From Chloroflexota bacterium (GTDB lineage Bacteria; Chloroflexota; Anaerolineae; Aggregatilineales; Phototrophicaceae): a stretch of 64,000 bases of DNA. Shown here piece after piece: positions 34,977 through 44,313 of the stretch. A program made the position numbers and the translations under genes. Within the stretch, counting starts at the first letter, position 1; each line of letters opens with the position of its first letter. The notes beneath the pieces were generated by a model that was not told the DNA's origin, did no database searches, and saw nothing but the letters and a program-made list of their open reading frames with translations. Location: NCBI GenBank assembly GCA_028875245.1, contig JAPPEU010000039.1, forward strand, positions 1-64,000, in the 5' to 3' direction.

Positions 34977-36362
34977 ATGATTACCAAGGCTCAACTGCGC
35001 GACTACAAGGAAAATGATATTGATGCTCTGTATGCGAGCTTGCGGTCCTGTTCGTCGTCGCTCGAAGCAAGAGTCATTCTGGAGAATCTGGGCAGGCTGC
35101 CCAAGGATTTCGACGGCGAAGTCCTTGTTCCGTTCTTGAGCGATGCTGTACGCGATACTCGATTTTGGGCGGTCAAAAATCTAGGGAAACTTGAAGACAT
35201 ACAGTATCTTCAACAAATGAGCAAAATCGCCATTGAAGACCCGAGCTCGGTTGTACGGCGCGAAGCCATATCAGCAATTGGGCGGATGCGAAATCCGCGT
35301 ACGATAACGACACTTGTGCGATTCCTGCAAGACGAGGATCCCACCGTCGTACTTCAAGCCATGCGTGGTTTGCTGGTCTTTAAGTCCAAAGAACGCGTTC
35401 GCGAGTGTTTGAAGAATCTGCGCGACCATCCAAATGAGCAGATTCAGTACGTGTTTCAATCTGAATTCGAGTCAAAGCCGACAATCACTGACTATGGTAT
35501 GCACCACGAGTCGCCAGACTATATGAAGAATGTAGTTGTCGAAGGCGATACACGTGAAGTTATGAAGCTACTTCCCGACGGGTGTATTCATCTGACATTC
35601 ACGTCACCCCCCTATTACAATGCCCGCGACTATTCGATATACAAGAGCTACCAGCAGTATTTGGATTTTCTCGGAGAAGTGTTTGCGGCTGTTCACCGGA
35701 TTACAAAAGAAGGCAGGTTTCTGCTTATCAACACATCGCCAGTCATCGTATCCCGGTTCAGCCGAAAACATTCTAGCCGGCGTTATCCGATTCCCTTTGA
35801 CTTGCACAACATCGTTTCTGATTTGGGCTGGGAATTCATCGACGACATCGTTTGGGCGAAGCCAGAAGCGTCGGTGAAGAATCGCAATGGCGGTTTCCAG
35901 CAGCACCGGAAGCCGCTTGGCTACAAGCCCAACATGGTAACTGAATATGTGATGGTTTATCGAAAGAAGTCGTCAAGATTGATTGATTGGAATATGAGGC
36001 AATATCCGAAGTCAACTATTGAGGACAGCAAGGTTATGGAAGACTTTGAGACAACGAATCTCTGGGCAATTGACCCTATGAGCGACGCAGTGCATAGTGC
36101 TGTGTTTCCACATGAATTGTGTGACAGAGTGATAAAGTTTTATTCCTACAACGGAGATTTGGTTTTCGACCCATTCGCGGGAAGCGGGACATTTGGACTT
36201 TCGGCGAAGAGAAATAATCGCAATTTCTTTCTAACCGAGCAAGAACCCGAATATGTTTCCAGAATGAAACAAACGATGGCGCAGAACCAGGCGTCCGATC
36301 CGCCAGCTAGGTTTGCTACTACCGCGGAATTCAAGCTGTTGGCAGAGGAGGCTCTTGTATAA
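34977..36362 (+). CDS. DNA methyltransferase (probably N4-cytosine) with N-terminal HEAT repeats
   Basis: 461 residues. Residues about 10-165 form HEAT-like helical repeats (VLVPFLSDAVRDTRFWAVKNLGKL, SSVVRREAISAIGRM, TTLVRFLQDEDPTVVLQAMRGLL). The methyltransferase follows with catalytic motif IV TSPPY (209-213) before the SAM-binding motif I FDPFAGSGT (397-405), the beta-class order. The Ser/Thr-Pro-Pro-Tyr form is typical of N4-cytosine enzymes. The partner endonuclease starts at its stop codon (TAATG). The DNA is visibly AT-richer than the neighbours, which suggests transfer. The methylated site is unknown. Confidence 0.85.
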   Translation: MITKAQLRDYKENDIDALYASLRSCSSSLEARVILENLGRLPKDFDGEVLVPFLSDAVRDTRFWAVKNLGKLEDIQYLQQMSKIAIEDPSSVVRREAISAIGRMRNPRTITTLVRFLQDEDPTVVLQAMRGLLVFKSKERVRECLKNLRDHPNEQIQYVFQSEFESKPTITDYGMHHESPDYMKNVVVEGDTREVMKLLPDGCIHLTFTSPPYYNARDYSIYKSYQQYLDFLGEVFAAVHRITKEGRFLLINTSPVIVSRFSRKHSSRRYPIPFDLHNIVSDLGWEFIDDIVWAKPEASVKNRNGGFQQHRKPLGYKPNMVTEYVMVYRKKSSRLIDWNMRQYPKSTIEDSKVMEDFETTNLWAIDPMSDAVHSAVFPHELCDRVIKFYSYNGDLVFDPFAGSGTFGLSAKRNNRNFFLTEQEPEYVSRMKQTMAQNQASDPPARFATTAEFKLLAEEALV

Positions 36363-37273
36363 TGCCGCTTACTGATTCTGCGTTGCAAAACGTCCTACGG
36401 ATGATTCTCAAAGGCGAGCATTATCGTAAGGCAGTACTTCTACAGATCAGCGAAGACTTTCTCAAATTCTCAGTGCAATTCTTCAAAGATGTCGTCTACG
36501 CTAAAATTGAAGGCATAGGTATTGATAAGGATTGGTACAAAGAGAATTTCCTGGATGGGAAGTATTCGGCTAAGGATACAGCGATTTACGCGGGGTTGAA
36601 CGCAAAATCGATATTCAACATCTACGGCAGTTCCACTCGCGAAGTCATTATGGAAGTAGCTCCAGCGTTTTATGATGAATTGTTACAGAGTGTTGAATCG
36701 CTCATCAGCAATGAATACGCCGGTCTCAATTTACGCCTCACAATAAACTATCGAGACGTCAGCGTTAATCTTACGTTGGAAGAAACCCTCATCGTCGTCA
36801 ATACACTAGCCGCAAAGCACGCTGAAATCCGCGGCGGCGCCTGGAGCGGACTGGGCAAGCGACTCGAACTGCCGCTGATGCTCACGCTGGCGAAACTATA
36901 CCAAGTCCCGTCAAGCCATTATGCTGGCAAAGGCTTGACCGGCGAATCGCGCGAGGTTGATTTCCATTTCCTAAGCGATTCTGGCGATCAATTCTTCTGC
37001 GAAGTGAAGCTGATGGGCAAGGGCAATCCCGAAAGCGCTGACAGCACAATCGCGCGCCGATCAAACATTTTCATCGCGCAGACTTTGTCCGATAAGAACA
37101 AGAGCCAACTGACAAATCGAGGGCATCATTGGGTGGAGTTGGGCGCGCCCGACGGCTACAAGCGTATGTTTACCGTCTTCACCTATCTCGACATTCCCTG
37201 CGTCGAGTTCGACGGAGATCTAGACTCAGCGCTGGACGATATTATTCCACAAGTGTTTGAAGAAATTGCCTAG
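36362..37273 (+). CDS. Type II restriction endonuclease (PD-(D/E)XK fold; CfrBI-like suspected)
   Basis: 303 residues, overlapping the methyltransferase stop by 1 nt. A likely PD-(D/E)XK site is Asp200 (REVDFHFL), a 13-residue gap, then Glu214-Val-Lys216 (FFCEVKLMGKGNPESAD). The KLMGKGNPESAD segment and pairing with an N4C-type methyltransferase recall the CfrBI family; this is from memory and unverified. It should cut DNA unprotected by its partner. The first half (to about 36830) is AT-rich like the methyltransferase gene, whereas the second half has host-like GC content. Confidence 0.75.
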   Translation: MPLTDSALQNVLRMILKGEHYRKAVLLQISEDFLKFSVQFFKDVVYAKIEGIGIDKDWYKENFLDGKYSAKDTAIYAGLNAKSIFNIYGSSTREVIMEVAPAFYDELLQSVESLISNEYAGLNLRLTINYRDVSVNLTLEETLIVVNTLAAKHAEIRGGAWSGLGKRLELPLMLTLAKLYQVPSSHYAGKGLTGESREVDFHFLSDSGDQFFCEVKLMGKGNPESADSTIARRSNIFIAQTLSDKNKSQLTNRGHHWVELGAPDGYKRMFTVFTYLDIPCVEFDGDLDSALDDIIPQVFEEIA

Positions 37274-37439
37274 CCCCCACAATTCGCCATCCTCGCCCAA
37301 TCTCGTTATAATCCCATCATCATCAACACAGCGTCGCCGCACCCAGCCCGCTCAGCCCAGGGAGGTGATTATCGCCATACGCATTTTGCACAATTCAGTC
37401 AGGATTTTGTTCGGACACACAGAAAACGAGGTACAGAAA

Positions 37440-38720
37440 ATGAAGAAAGCAATGCTATTCCTGTTCATCTTGGCGCTGCTGCCTGCGGGCGTGCTGGCGC
37501 AGGATATGCCCCATGCCGGCGCGGAGATCGTCGCCACTTACATGCAGTCAGGCACATACGACGTTGGCGCCGAGAATATTGAAGAAGCCTTTGAAGACGC
37601 TACCGGCATTGAAGTAGAACTGGTGGCTTTGCCTTGGGCGGTGTTGAATCAGAATCACATCACCGATTTGACCACGGGCACGGGCGAATTTGACGTGATG
37701 TCGGGCGAATTCTGGATTGCGAGCGTCTGGGACAAGATGCTGCCGCTGGATGAATTTGTCGAGCGCGATGAATACGGCGGCGATTTCATCCCGACGATTT
37801 GGCAGCCAGGTCCCTCCGGCCACTTTGATGGCAAGCGGATCGGCATCCCGTACAGCGCCGATGCCTATGGCATCATTTACCGCACCGATATCTTTGAGGA
37901 AGCCGGCATCGCAGCTGACTGGGAGACCTGGGATGATTACATCGCCGCGCTGGACGAGTTGGCGATGCATCTGGAAGGCACTGATATCGCGCCGAGTGTC
38001 TTCGCCTGGGGCGCCTCCGAGCAGACGCCCGCCATCTTCCTGGGCATGTACGATGGTTATCTGGTGAATGCCGATGGCAACTACGCGCTGGACGAAGATA
38101 GTGCGATCGCGGCGCTGAATCAGATGGCGAGCTTGCTGGCTTACAATCCGGAAGGCGCGACTGGCTTGAGCATTGACGAAGCTAATTCGGTGTTCTTGAC
38201 CGGCAAGGCGGCGACGATGATTTGCTGGGTCAGCTTTGTGCGCGCCTCGGCGCAGAATCCGGACGCGTCCCTGGTGGTGGACAACTGGGCGACAGCGCCC
38301 TTCCCAGGCCCTGGATTCCCCTTCCTTTCGGCCTGGAATCTCTTCATTTCCGAATACAGCGAGAATCCAGACGCGGCTTGGGAATGGGTCAAGTCTTACA
38401 TCAACAGCGAGCAGGCGACGCAGCGCTTCGTTGAGCTGGGCGTGGGCTCGCCCTACTTGAGCACCTATGAAGATCCGGACTTGATGGATGCATACAGCCA
38501 CGACTTTCCGAACATGGTGCACAACCTGGGCCGGGCGCAGTCTGTGCCCTGGGTATTCGAAGCCTTTGAGATCTTCTTCCGTAATACCAGCGAGTTGGTC
38601 ATCGGCTCGATCAGCGCGGAAGAGGCGCTCGCCAACACGCTCGCGGGCTGGGCTGAGGTGACGGTGCCGCCGGCCCTGGTGCAATCGGCCGCGGCGCAGG
38701 GCCAGCAGCAGGATATGTAA
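37440..38720 (+). CDS. Extracellular sugar-binding protein (family 1 solute-binding protein)
   Basis: 426 residues from ATG 37440, where a signal peptide begins (MKKAMLFLFILALLPAGVLAQ); the in-frame upstream extension is not protein-like. No lipobox Cys is seen, so the protein is secreted rather than lipid-anchored. It has the family-1 pattern: FDVMSGEFWIASVWDKMLPLDEF, IPYSADAYGIIYRTDIFEEAGI, TWDDYIAALDEL, INSEQATQRFVELG. It delivers a sugar or oligosaccharide to the permeases encoded next. A weak promoter (TCGCCA, 17 bp, TATAAT at 37307-37312) lies upstream. Confidence 0.9.
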   Translation: MKKAMLFLFILALLPAGVLAQDMPHAGAEIVATYMQSGTYDVGAENIEEAFEDATGIEVELVALPWAVLNQNHITDLTTGTGEFDVMSGEFWIASVWDKMLPLDEFVERDEYGGDFIPTIWQPGPSGHFDGKRIGIPYSADAYGIIYRTDIFEEAGIAADWETWDDYIAALDELAMHLEGTDIAPSVFAWGASEQTPAIFLGMYDGYLVNADGNYALDEDSAIAALNQMASLLAYNPEGATGLSIDEANSVFLTGKAATMICWVSFVRASAQNPDASLVVDNWATAPFPGPGFPFLSAWNLFISEYSENPDAAWEWVKSYINSEQATQRFVELGVGSPYLSTYEDPDLMDAYSHDFPNMVHNLGRAQSVPWVFEAFEIFFRNTSELVIGSISAEEALANTLAGWAEVTVPPALVQSAAAQGQQQDM

Positions 38721-38763
38721 CCGACAGCACTGCCGACCGAGACTAAGCGCCTAGAGCGGGGCA

Positions 38764-39657
38764 ATGTTAAAGAAGCCGGCAACGTGGCACGGCAGGCACG
38801 ATGTGCCTTGGCTGGTCGCCTTTGCGCTGCCGGCTTTTCTCATTGTCGTCGCGGTGCAGTTTTATCCGCTGGCCTACTCAGCGCTGCTGTCCGTGCAGGA
38901 GTGGTCGCTGACGGAATCGCAGACGCCGCAAGGTTTTGTCGGTCTGGATAATTTCAGGCATGAACTGGGCGACTCAACCTTTCAACGCTCGGTGCGCAAC
39001 AGCGTCTTGATCACGGGCGGGGCGGTCATCCTGGAAATGCTCCTGGGCGTCTGCCTCGCTTATATGACGATGGGCTCAAGTTGGCGCATGAGGGCGGTGC
39101 GCACGATCCTCATCGTGCCCATGGTCATCGCGCCGGTGGCCGCCGGCACGCTCTGGCGCATCCTGCTCAATTCCCGCGCCGGGCTGGTCAATCACCTGCT
39201 GAGTTTGATCGGCGTCAAGGGGCCGGAATGGCTGGCGTCGCCCGATTGGGCGATTGTGTCCGTGATTATGCTGGATACCTGGCAGTGGACGCCATTTGTC
39301 TTGTTGGTCGCGGGCGCTGCGATCGCGAGCATTCCAACCGATCTGCTGGAGGTTGCGGCGATTGACGGCGCCTCTCGCTGGCGGACATTCTTGCATATCG
39401 AGCTGCCGCTGCTGATGCCGCTCTTACTGCTGACGCTGGTCTTTCGGATGCTGGAGTCGCTGCTGTCGCTGGATTCAATTTATTCGCTGACATTTGGCGG
39501 CCCCGGATTCAGCACCTATACAATGACGTTTTACATTTATACGCAGGGCTTGCGCAATTTCAATTTTGGAGCGGCGGCGGCCTCTTCCTGGATGTTCATG
39601 CTCTTCGCCAGCTTGAGCATCTGGCTGGTTTTCTGGTTTCAGCGGCGGGACTGGTGA
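38764..39657 (+). CDS. Sugar ABC transporter permease (MalF-type)
   Basis: 297 residues with six membrane helices (FALPAFLIVVAVQFYPLAYSA first). The EAA loop that contacts the ATPase reads LEVAAIDGASRWRTFLHIELPLLMP. It pairs with the MalG-type permease at 40621 to form the channel. It starts 43 nt after the binding-protein gene, and its stop overlaps the start of the isomerase gene (TGATG). Confidence 0.92.
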   Translation: MLKKPATWHGRHDVPWLVAFALPAFLIVVAVQFYPLAYSALLSVQEWSLTESQTPQGFVGLDNFRHELGDSTFQRSVRNSVLITGGAVILEMLLGVCLAYMTMGSSWRMRAVRTILIVPMVIAPVAAGTLWRILLNSRAGLVNHLLSLIGVKGPEWLASPDWAIVSVIMLDTWQWTPFVLLVAGAAIASIPTDLLEVAAIDGASRWRTFLHIELPLLMPLLLLTLVFRMLESLLSLDSIYSLTFGGPGFSTYTMTFYIYTQGLRNFNFGAAAASSWMFMLFASLSIWLVFWFQRRDW

Positions 39658-40643
39658 TGAAAATCCACGCTCTTGGCATTGATGTTCCGGACAAGAAAGT
39701 TGATGGGCGCCGCCAGATTTTAATTGACACGCTGTCGCAAGTGTGCTCGGCCGGCTTTTCGCTGGCGGAGCTGTCGATTCCCAGTCTGAACGTCATCATG
39801 AACGGTGAACTCGCGCCTCAGCGCCTGGAGGCGATCAAGAATGTCACGACGCAATTTGACCTGCGTTATTCGGTTCACGCGCCGGGGCGGGCTAATCTGG
39901 CCTTCGGCCGCGATCCTGAGCTGGAATTTCGCGTACTGGAATCCTGCCTGCGACTGACGCAGGCGGTTGGCGCGCGGATATTGGTATATCACAGTGGTTT
40001 GCAAGCAATGGACGCCGCTCGCACGGGGACGGAGGCCTTGCCGGGCGCTGATGAACTGGCGCGCGGGGCCGAGCGGGAAGTGGCCGCGCTGCGCAGGCTG
40101 GCGCCCCGGGCGGCCGATCTGGGCGTGACTATCGGCATGGAAAACGGCGATCCGCATCTTTGGGAGTACGCGGTTTTGCTGCGGGCGGGCAAGCGCCGGG
40201 AAGAACTCGCCAAATACCATGCGCGGATGCGGACGGCGGCCATTGTGGCGCAGGCCGAAGCGGTCAATCACCCGAATGTCGGCATCACGCTGGATTTGGG
40301 TCATTTGCATCTGGCGACCCATGCCTTGGGCGAAGATTATTTGGAAGCAGTCTCGGCTGCGGCGCCCTGGGTCCGGCATCTGCATATCAACGACAATTTC
40401 GGGCTGCTCGATACCGGTTACGATTCTGAATCTGACCGCTTGATTTACGGCGAAGCGGACCTGCATCTTCCGCCGGGCTGGGCTTCAATCCCTTTCGCGG
40501 ACGCCTTTGAGCGCCTGAGCGATTATGAGGGCGATATCGTTTTGGAGATCAAAGAGCGCTATCGCGATCATCTGGGCGAGGCGCTGGCAAACACGCGGCG
40601 GATTCTTCTCGATAATGGGCATGAACTCCATGAAGCGGCGTAA
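39657..40643 (+). CDS. Sugar phosphate isomerase/epimerase-like TIM-barrel protein
   Basis: 328 residues from ATG 39657, overlapping the permease stop. It shows the AP endonuclease 2/xylose isomerase-like barrel: ELSIPSLNVIMNGEL, YSVHAPGRANL, ILVYHSGLQAM, GMENGDPHLWEY (metal-binding Glu), VGITLDLGHLHLA (Asp/His), VRHLHINDNFGL (His) and DIVLEIKERYRDH (Glu). It probably isomerises or epimerises the imported sugar or its derivative. The placement between the two permease genes ties it to this transport system. The substrate is unknown. Confidence 0.85.
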   Translation: MKIHALGIDVPDKKVDGRRQILIDTLSQVCSAGFSLAELSIPSLNVIMNGELAPQRLEAIKNVTTQFDLRYSVHAPGRANLAFGRDPELEFRVLESCLRLTQAVGARILVYHSGLQAMDAARTGTEALPGADELARGAEREVAALRRLAPRAADLGVTIGMENGDPHLWEYAVLLRAGKRREELAKYHARMRTAAIVAQAEAVNHPNVGITLDLGHLHLATHALGEDYLEAVSAAAPWVRHLHINDNFGLLDTGYDSESDRLIYGEADLHLPPGWASIPFADAFERLSDYEGDIVLEIKERYRDHLGEALANTRRILLDNGHELHEAA

Positions 40644-41478
40644 GTCTTTGAGGCAGCAGTTGCTCGCCCTTGGGCATGGTTGCGTGCTGTTGCTCGCCTG
40701 CCTCGTGGTGATTGTGCCTTTGGCTTATTTGGTCATCAACAGCGTGAAATTGCCGCGCGAATTCTTGACAGTGCCGCCGACGATCTTGCCGACGGAGGTC
40801 ACGCTTGAGCATTATCGGGACCTGATCGAAGACAACAAGACATTTCGTTACTTCAGAAACAGCTTGACGGTCACCCTGTGGACGACGGGGATCACGATCG
40901 TCAGCGGCGCCCTTGCCGCTTACGGGCTGGCGCGCATGCGGCTCGCCGCCCAAGTATTGGCCGCTGTGACCTTTATATTTCTTTTTATCCGCTTTTATCC
41001 GCGGGTCACGACGGTCATCCCCTTCTTTTTGGTGATGCGCGAGCTTGACCTGTTGGACACAGTCTGGGCGATTATCATCGGACAGTTGGGCATCACCATT
41101 CCATTTGTCACTTGGCTGATGCTGGTGGTCTACCAGGATATCCCGCCCGAGATTGAAGAAGCGGCGATAGTGGACGGCGCCAGCGTATGGCAGCGATTTT
41201 GGCGCGTGGTCTTGCCGATTGTGATGCCGAGCCTATCGGCCGCCGCCATATTGACAGCATTCTTGTCCTGGAATGAATTCCTGATTGCCTCGAGCGTGGC
41301 GCGGCGCAAGGCGAGTGTGCTGTCGATCGCGGTCGCGGGTTTCGTCAGCGACAAGGGCATTCAATGGGGACCGATGGCGGCGATGAGCGTGGTGATGATT
41401 TTGCCGATGATCATCTTCGCTTTGTTCGCGCAGAAGTATCTGATTCGCGGCATCACATTCGGCGCGGTGAAGGGCTGA
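40621..41478 (+). CDS. Sugar ABC transporter permease (MalG-type)
   Basis: 285 residues from ATG 40621 (ATG 40630 is equally possible); either start overlaps the isomerase gene. It has six membrane helices and the EAA loop IEEAAIVDGASVWQRFWRVVLPIVMP, and the C-terminus KYLIRGITFGAVKG is the usual MalG end. No ATPase gene follows, so the system must borrow a shared MsmK/UgpC-type ATPase encoded elsewhere. Confidence 0.92.
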   Translation: MNSMKRRKSLRQQLLALGHGCVLLLACLVVIVPLAYLVINSVKLPREFLTVPPTILPTEVTLEHYRDLIEDNKTFRYFRNSLTVTLWTTGITIVSGALAAYGLARMRLAAQVLAAVTFIFLFIRFYPRVTTVIPFFLVMRELDLLDTVWAIIIGQLGITIPFVTWLMLVVYQDIPPEIEEAAIVDGASVWQRFWRVVLPIVMPSLSAAAILTAFLSWNEFLIASSVARRKASVLSIAVAGFVSDKGIQWGPMAAMSVVMILPMIIFALFAQKYLIRGITFGAVKG

Positions 41479-41542
41479 TGTCACCCGGCGCGCCGGGCGA
41501 CGCGATCCATTTGACCGCAAGCACACCGAGTACAATGAACAT

Positions 41543-41575
41543 TGTAGGGGCGTTTCGCTGAAACGCCCTTCTCTT
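41543..41575. repeat. REP-like palindrome (single unit)
   Basis: TGTAGGGGCGTTTC (from 41543), loop GCT, then GAAACGCCC ending at 41568. It is the left half of the head-to-head pair seen elsewhere, and the right half is eroded. It lies between the MalG-type gene and the HD gene, in the latter's leader. Confidence 0.6.
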
Positions 41576-41657
41576 GTATCGCCTTCAGGCGTCGCGAATT
41601 TGGCATTGCAAAGCGCCGATAATTGAGAACACTAAGGCGAACTGCACACCAGTGGTC

Positions 41658-41663
41658 AGGAGG
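41658..41663 (+). promoter_or_regulatory. Ribosome binding site deciding the TTG start of the HD gene
   Basis: A full AGGAGG ends 9 nt before TTG 41673. No in-frame ATG lies between it and the HD domain. Confidence 0.65.
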
Positions 41664-41672
41664 CCAGGGAAA

Positions 41673-42248
41673 TTGGACAGAGAAACAGCTTACGACATCG
41701 TCTGCGAATTCGTGCAATCCATTTCGCTGCGCAAGCACATGCTGGCGGTGGAATTCGCCATGCGCGCTTACGCCGAGCATTACGGCGAAGACCCTGACTC
41801 CTGGGGGCTGGTCGGCTTGCTGCATGACTTTGATTGGGAGGTCCACCCGTCGCTGGAGCAGCACCCGATGGACGGGGCGCCGATCTTGCGCGGGCGCGGC
41901 CTGGGCGAAGAGGACATCCGCACGATCCTGAGCCACGGTCCGCTGGCGGCGGATGACCGCGTGACACTGCGGGACAAGGCGCTGTACGCGGTGGATGAAC
42001 TGACCGGGCTGATCACGGCGGTGGCGCTGGTGCGGCCGAGCAAGGACATTCGCGATGTCAAAGTACGCAGCATCCGCAAGAAATGGAAAGATAAAGCCTT
42101 TGCCGCCGGGGTCAACAGACAGGATGTGCTAGATGGCTGTGAAACGCTGGGCGTGGAAGTCTGGGAGTTTCATGTGCCGCTGGTCTTGAAAGCGATGCAG
42201 GATCACGCCGCCGAATTGGGACTCGACGGCGTGAAAGGGACGGGCTAG
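41673..42248 (+). CDS. HD-domain hydrolase
   Basis: 191 residues from TTG 41673, chosen because of the perfect AGGAGG at 41658-41663; the in-frame extension to 41574 runs into the palindromic repeat. HD motifs are LRKHMLAVEFAMRAYAEHYG (first His), LVGLLHDFDWE (His-Asp), a later His in HPMDGAPILRG and the ILSHGP His, and the DELTG Asp. The family includes nucleotidases and phosphohydrolases. Substrate unknown. It converges on the L,D-transpeptidase gene with a 4 nt overlap. Confidence 0.8.
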   Translation: MDRETAYDIVCEFVQSISLRKHMLAVEFAMRAYAEHYGEDPDSWGLVGLLHDFDWEVHPSLEQHPMDGAPILRGRGLGEEDIRTILSHGPLAADDRVTLRDKALYAVDELTGLITAVALVRPSKDIRDVKVRSIRKKWKDKAFAAGVNRQDVLDGCETLGVEVWEFHVPLVLKAMQDHAAELGLDGVKGTG

Positions 42249-44131
42249 CTTCGGACGTAAACGGGCGTTCCGATTGAGGCGAAGTTAAAGAACCACTGGG
42301 CGTCGGCATTCGTCAAATTGACGCAGCCATGGCTCATTGGCGTGCCGAAATTCATGTGCCACCAAGCGCCGTGAATGGCGTAATCTTTGTAGAAGTACAT
42401 CACCCATTCCACGTTGTCCAGCGAATAGCCAGGCCCGGACATGGTTTGGCTGCGCCGCTTCAGCCAGATCTTGTGATCGCCCTGTATCGTAGGAGTTGCT
42501 TTTTTCCCGGCGGAGACCCGCGCCGCTTTCTGCAATACGCCGTTTTCGTATGCGTATGCTGACTGTGTGCCGAGGACGATGACGATTTCCCGCCCATGGC
42601 CTATGCGGGGCCCAGGCTGATTCCCGATCATATCGAACCATTTCCAGGCGGCATATTCCGGGTCGTACCGCTCGACATCTTCGCGCTTGGGGATCAGCAA
42701 CGTCGAGCCCACATGCAGATTGTTAGGATCAGCGAGGGCATTCAGCTTCGCAAGCGCGATCCAACTGGTATTCAAATCGATGCCGAGCTGGGTGAGGAAA
42801 TCGCCTCGCCTCACGATATAACGGCCGTGGTCGCTATGGTGCGGGGGCGCTGGAACGGGCGCCGGCGAGGATGCGGGCGCTGGAGCGGGGCTGGCGGCAG
42901 TATTCGAGGCTGCCGGCTGCGCGCTTGCCGGCGATGGCTTGAGGCGCAGTTGATTCCCTGCGTGGATGCGCGTTGGATCCTTAATGCCGTTGATGCTCAT
43001 CAGGCTGTCAACGGAAAGGCCGTAGCGCAGGGCAATCCGGAACAGCGTTTCCCCGCGTTGAACGGTATGGGAACCGGGATTCCGGGCTGGCGCCGGGTTC
43101 GGAAGGGGCGATGATGGCTCAGCCGAGGTCTGAATCTGTGGCGCTGGCTGGCTCTGCGTGGAATCCTGAGGCAGTCCGCCGGCTGGAATCTCCAACTCCT
43201 CGTCGGTGTAAATGACCGAGCGGGAGAGATTGTTAAGCGCTTTCAGATTCGCAAGCGACACGCCGTAGGCTTCAGCGATGGCGCTCAGGGATTCCCCAAT
43301 TTGTACTTTGTGGATTATGCCGCTGGCCTCGACTGGCGCGCTGACATTTTCTGCTGCTGGCGCCGGGGCCGATGTCGTTGGTTCCGAAGCTGACTCGCGC
43401 TCGACAGCGGGCGTCCCATTGCCGGGGATCTCCAAAGCCTGACCGACGTAGATGTGCCCGCTCCATATATTGTTGGCCGCTCGCAGATCGCGCAATGACA
43501 GACCGTAGGCTTCGGCGATGGAGCTCAGGGTTTCGCCATGCCACACGATGTGAGCGTTTTCGCTCGGTGTGTCATCCACACTGCTTGCGACAGGCGCGGG
43601 CTCGCTTGCGGTAGCGGGAAGCGCCAATTCATCGCCAGGATAGACCCAGCCGTAAACATTATTGAGCGTCATCAAGTCGAATACGGCGACGCCGTAAGTT
43701 TCGGCGATGCTGCCCAAGGACTCGCCCCGGCGCACAACATGGGTCTTCCCCGATGCCGCAACTGGCGGATTCTCGCCGGTTGGAATCATCAGTTCCTGCC
43801 AACTGTGAATGATGTGCGCGTCGCTGATCCCGTTGGCCGCCGCCAGATCCTGTATGGCTAACCCGTATTGCCGCGCTATCAGTCCGAGCGTCTCGCCGGG
43901 CTGGATGATATGGAAGGCGGCCGTCTGCCTCTGCGCTTGAGCCGATAGTGTCAGTAGCAGTATCATGGCCATGACCAGCAGGCGCGCAGCCGTCGATCCA
44001 GCTTGGCCGAGCGAAAATGAAGGCTGAGTAAAATTCACAGAAAGCCGGTCGCGGTACCGCGCGATATTGAGGCTGCTAAGAATTGAAGCGGGTGAACGCA
44101 CATTGTGATATGCTAGATTTGTGTTTGACAT
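42245..44131 (-). CDS. L,D-transpeptidase with six LysM domains
   Basis: 628 residues from the ATG at 44131, placed 5 nt after GGAGG; in-frame ATGs at 44134 and 44143 are alternatives. An N-terminal membrane helix or uncleaved signal (VMAMILLLTLSAQAQ) is followed by six LysM peptidoglycan-binding repeats (first FHIIQPGETLGLIARQYG, last RYIVRRGDFLTQLGIDLN). These are separated by Pro/Ala/Ser linkers. The C-terminal YkuD domain has HGAWWHMNFG and MSHGCVNL, with the catalytic Cys at about 603. It cross-links peptidoglycan or attaches proteins to it. It is divergent from the PPC-domain gene. Confidence 0.9.
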   Translation of the reverse strand: MSNTNLAYHNVRSPASILSSLNIARYRDRLSVNFTQPSFSLGQAGSTAARLLVMAMILLLTLSAQAQRQTAAFHIIQPGETLGLIARQYGLAIQDLAAANGISDAHIIHSWQELMIPTGENPPVAASGKTHVVRRGESLGSIAETYGVAVFDLMTLNNVYGWVYPGDELALPATASEPAPVASSVDDTPSENAHIVWHGETLSSIAEAYGLSLRDLRAANNIWSGHIYVGQALEIPGNGTPAVERESASEPTTSAPAPAAENVSAPVEASGIIHKVQIGESLSAIAEAYGVSLANLKALNNLSRSVIYTDEELEIPAGGLPQDSTQSQPAPQIQTSAEPSSPLPNPAPARNPGSHTVQRGETLFRIALRYGLSVDSLMSINGIKDPTRIHAGNQLRLKPSPASAQPAASNTAASPAPAPASSPAPVPAPPHHSDHGRYIVRRGDFLTQLGIDLNTSWIALAKLNALADPNNLHVGSTLLIPKREDVERYDPEYAAWKWFDMIGNQPGPRIGHGREIVIVLGTQSAYAYENGVLQKAARVSAGKKATPTIQGDHKIWLKRRSQTMSGPGYSLDNVEWVMYFYKDYAIHGAWWHMNFGTPMSHGCVNLTNADAQWFFNFASIGTPVYVRS

Positions 44132-44313
44132 CATATCCTCCATCTGTTGCCCGCGGCGCTTGTTGCTATAGTCACCAAAGCGCGGCGCGAAGGCAATGGC
44201 ATCGGCCAAGCCGCTGGGCTGGCGAAGGGCGTTAGTCTGGCAAGCGTATGGAGAATCCGTTAAACTTTGATTCGCAGCGTCATTTCGCGCCAAGAGCACG
44301 GGGGACCGGTGGT

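Noticed and set aside
41511..41536. TTGACC ... TACAAT as a promoter for the HD gene
   Set aside because: The spacer is only 14 bp, too short for a sigma-70 promoter.
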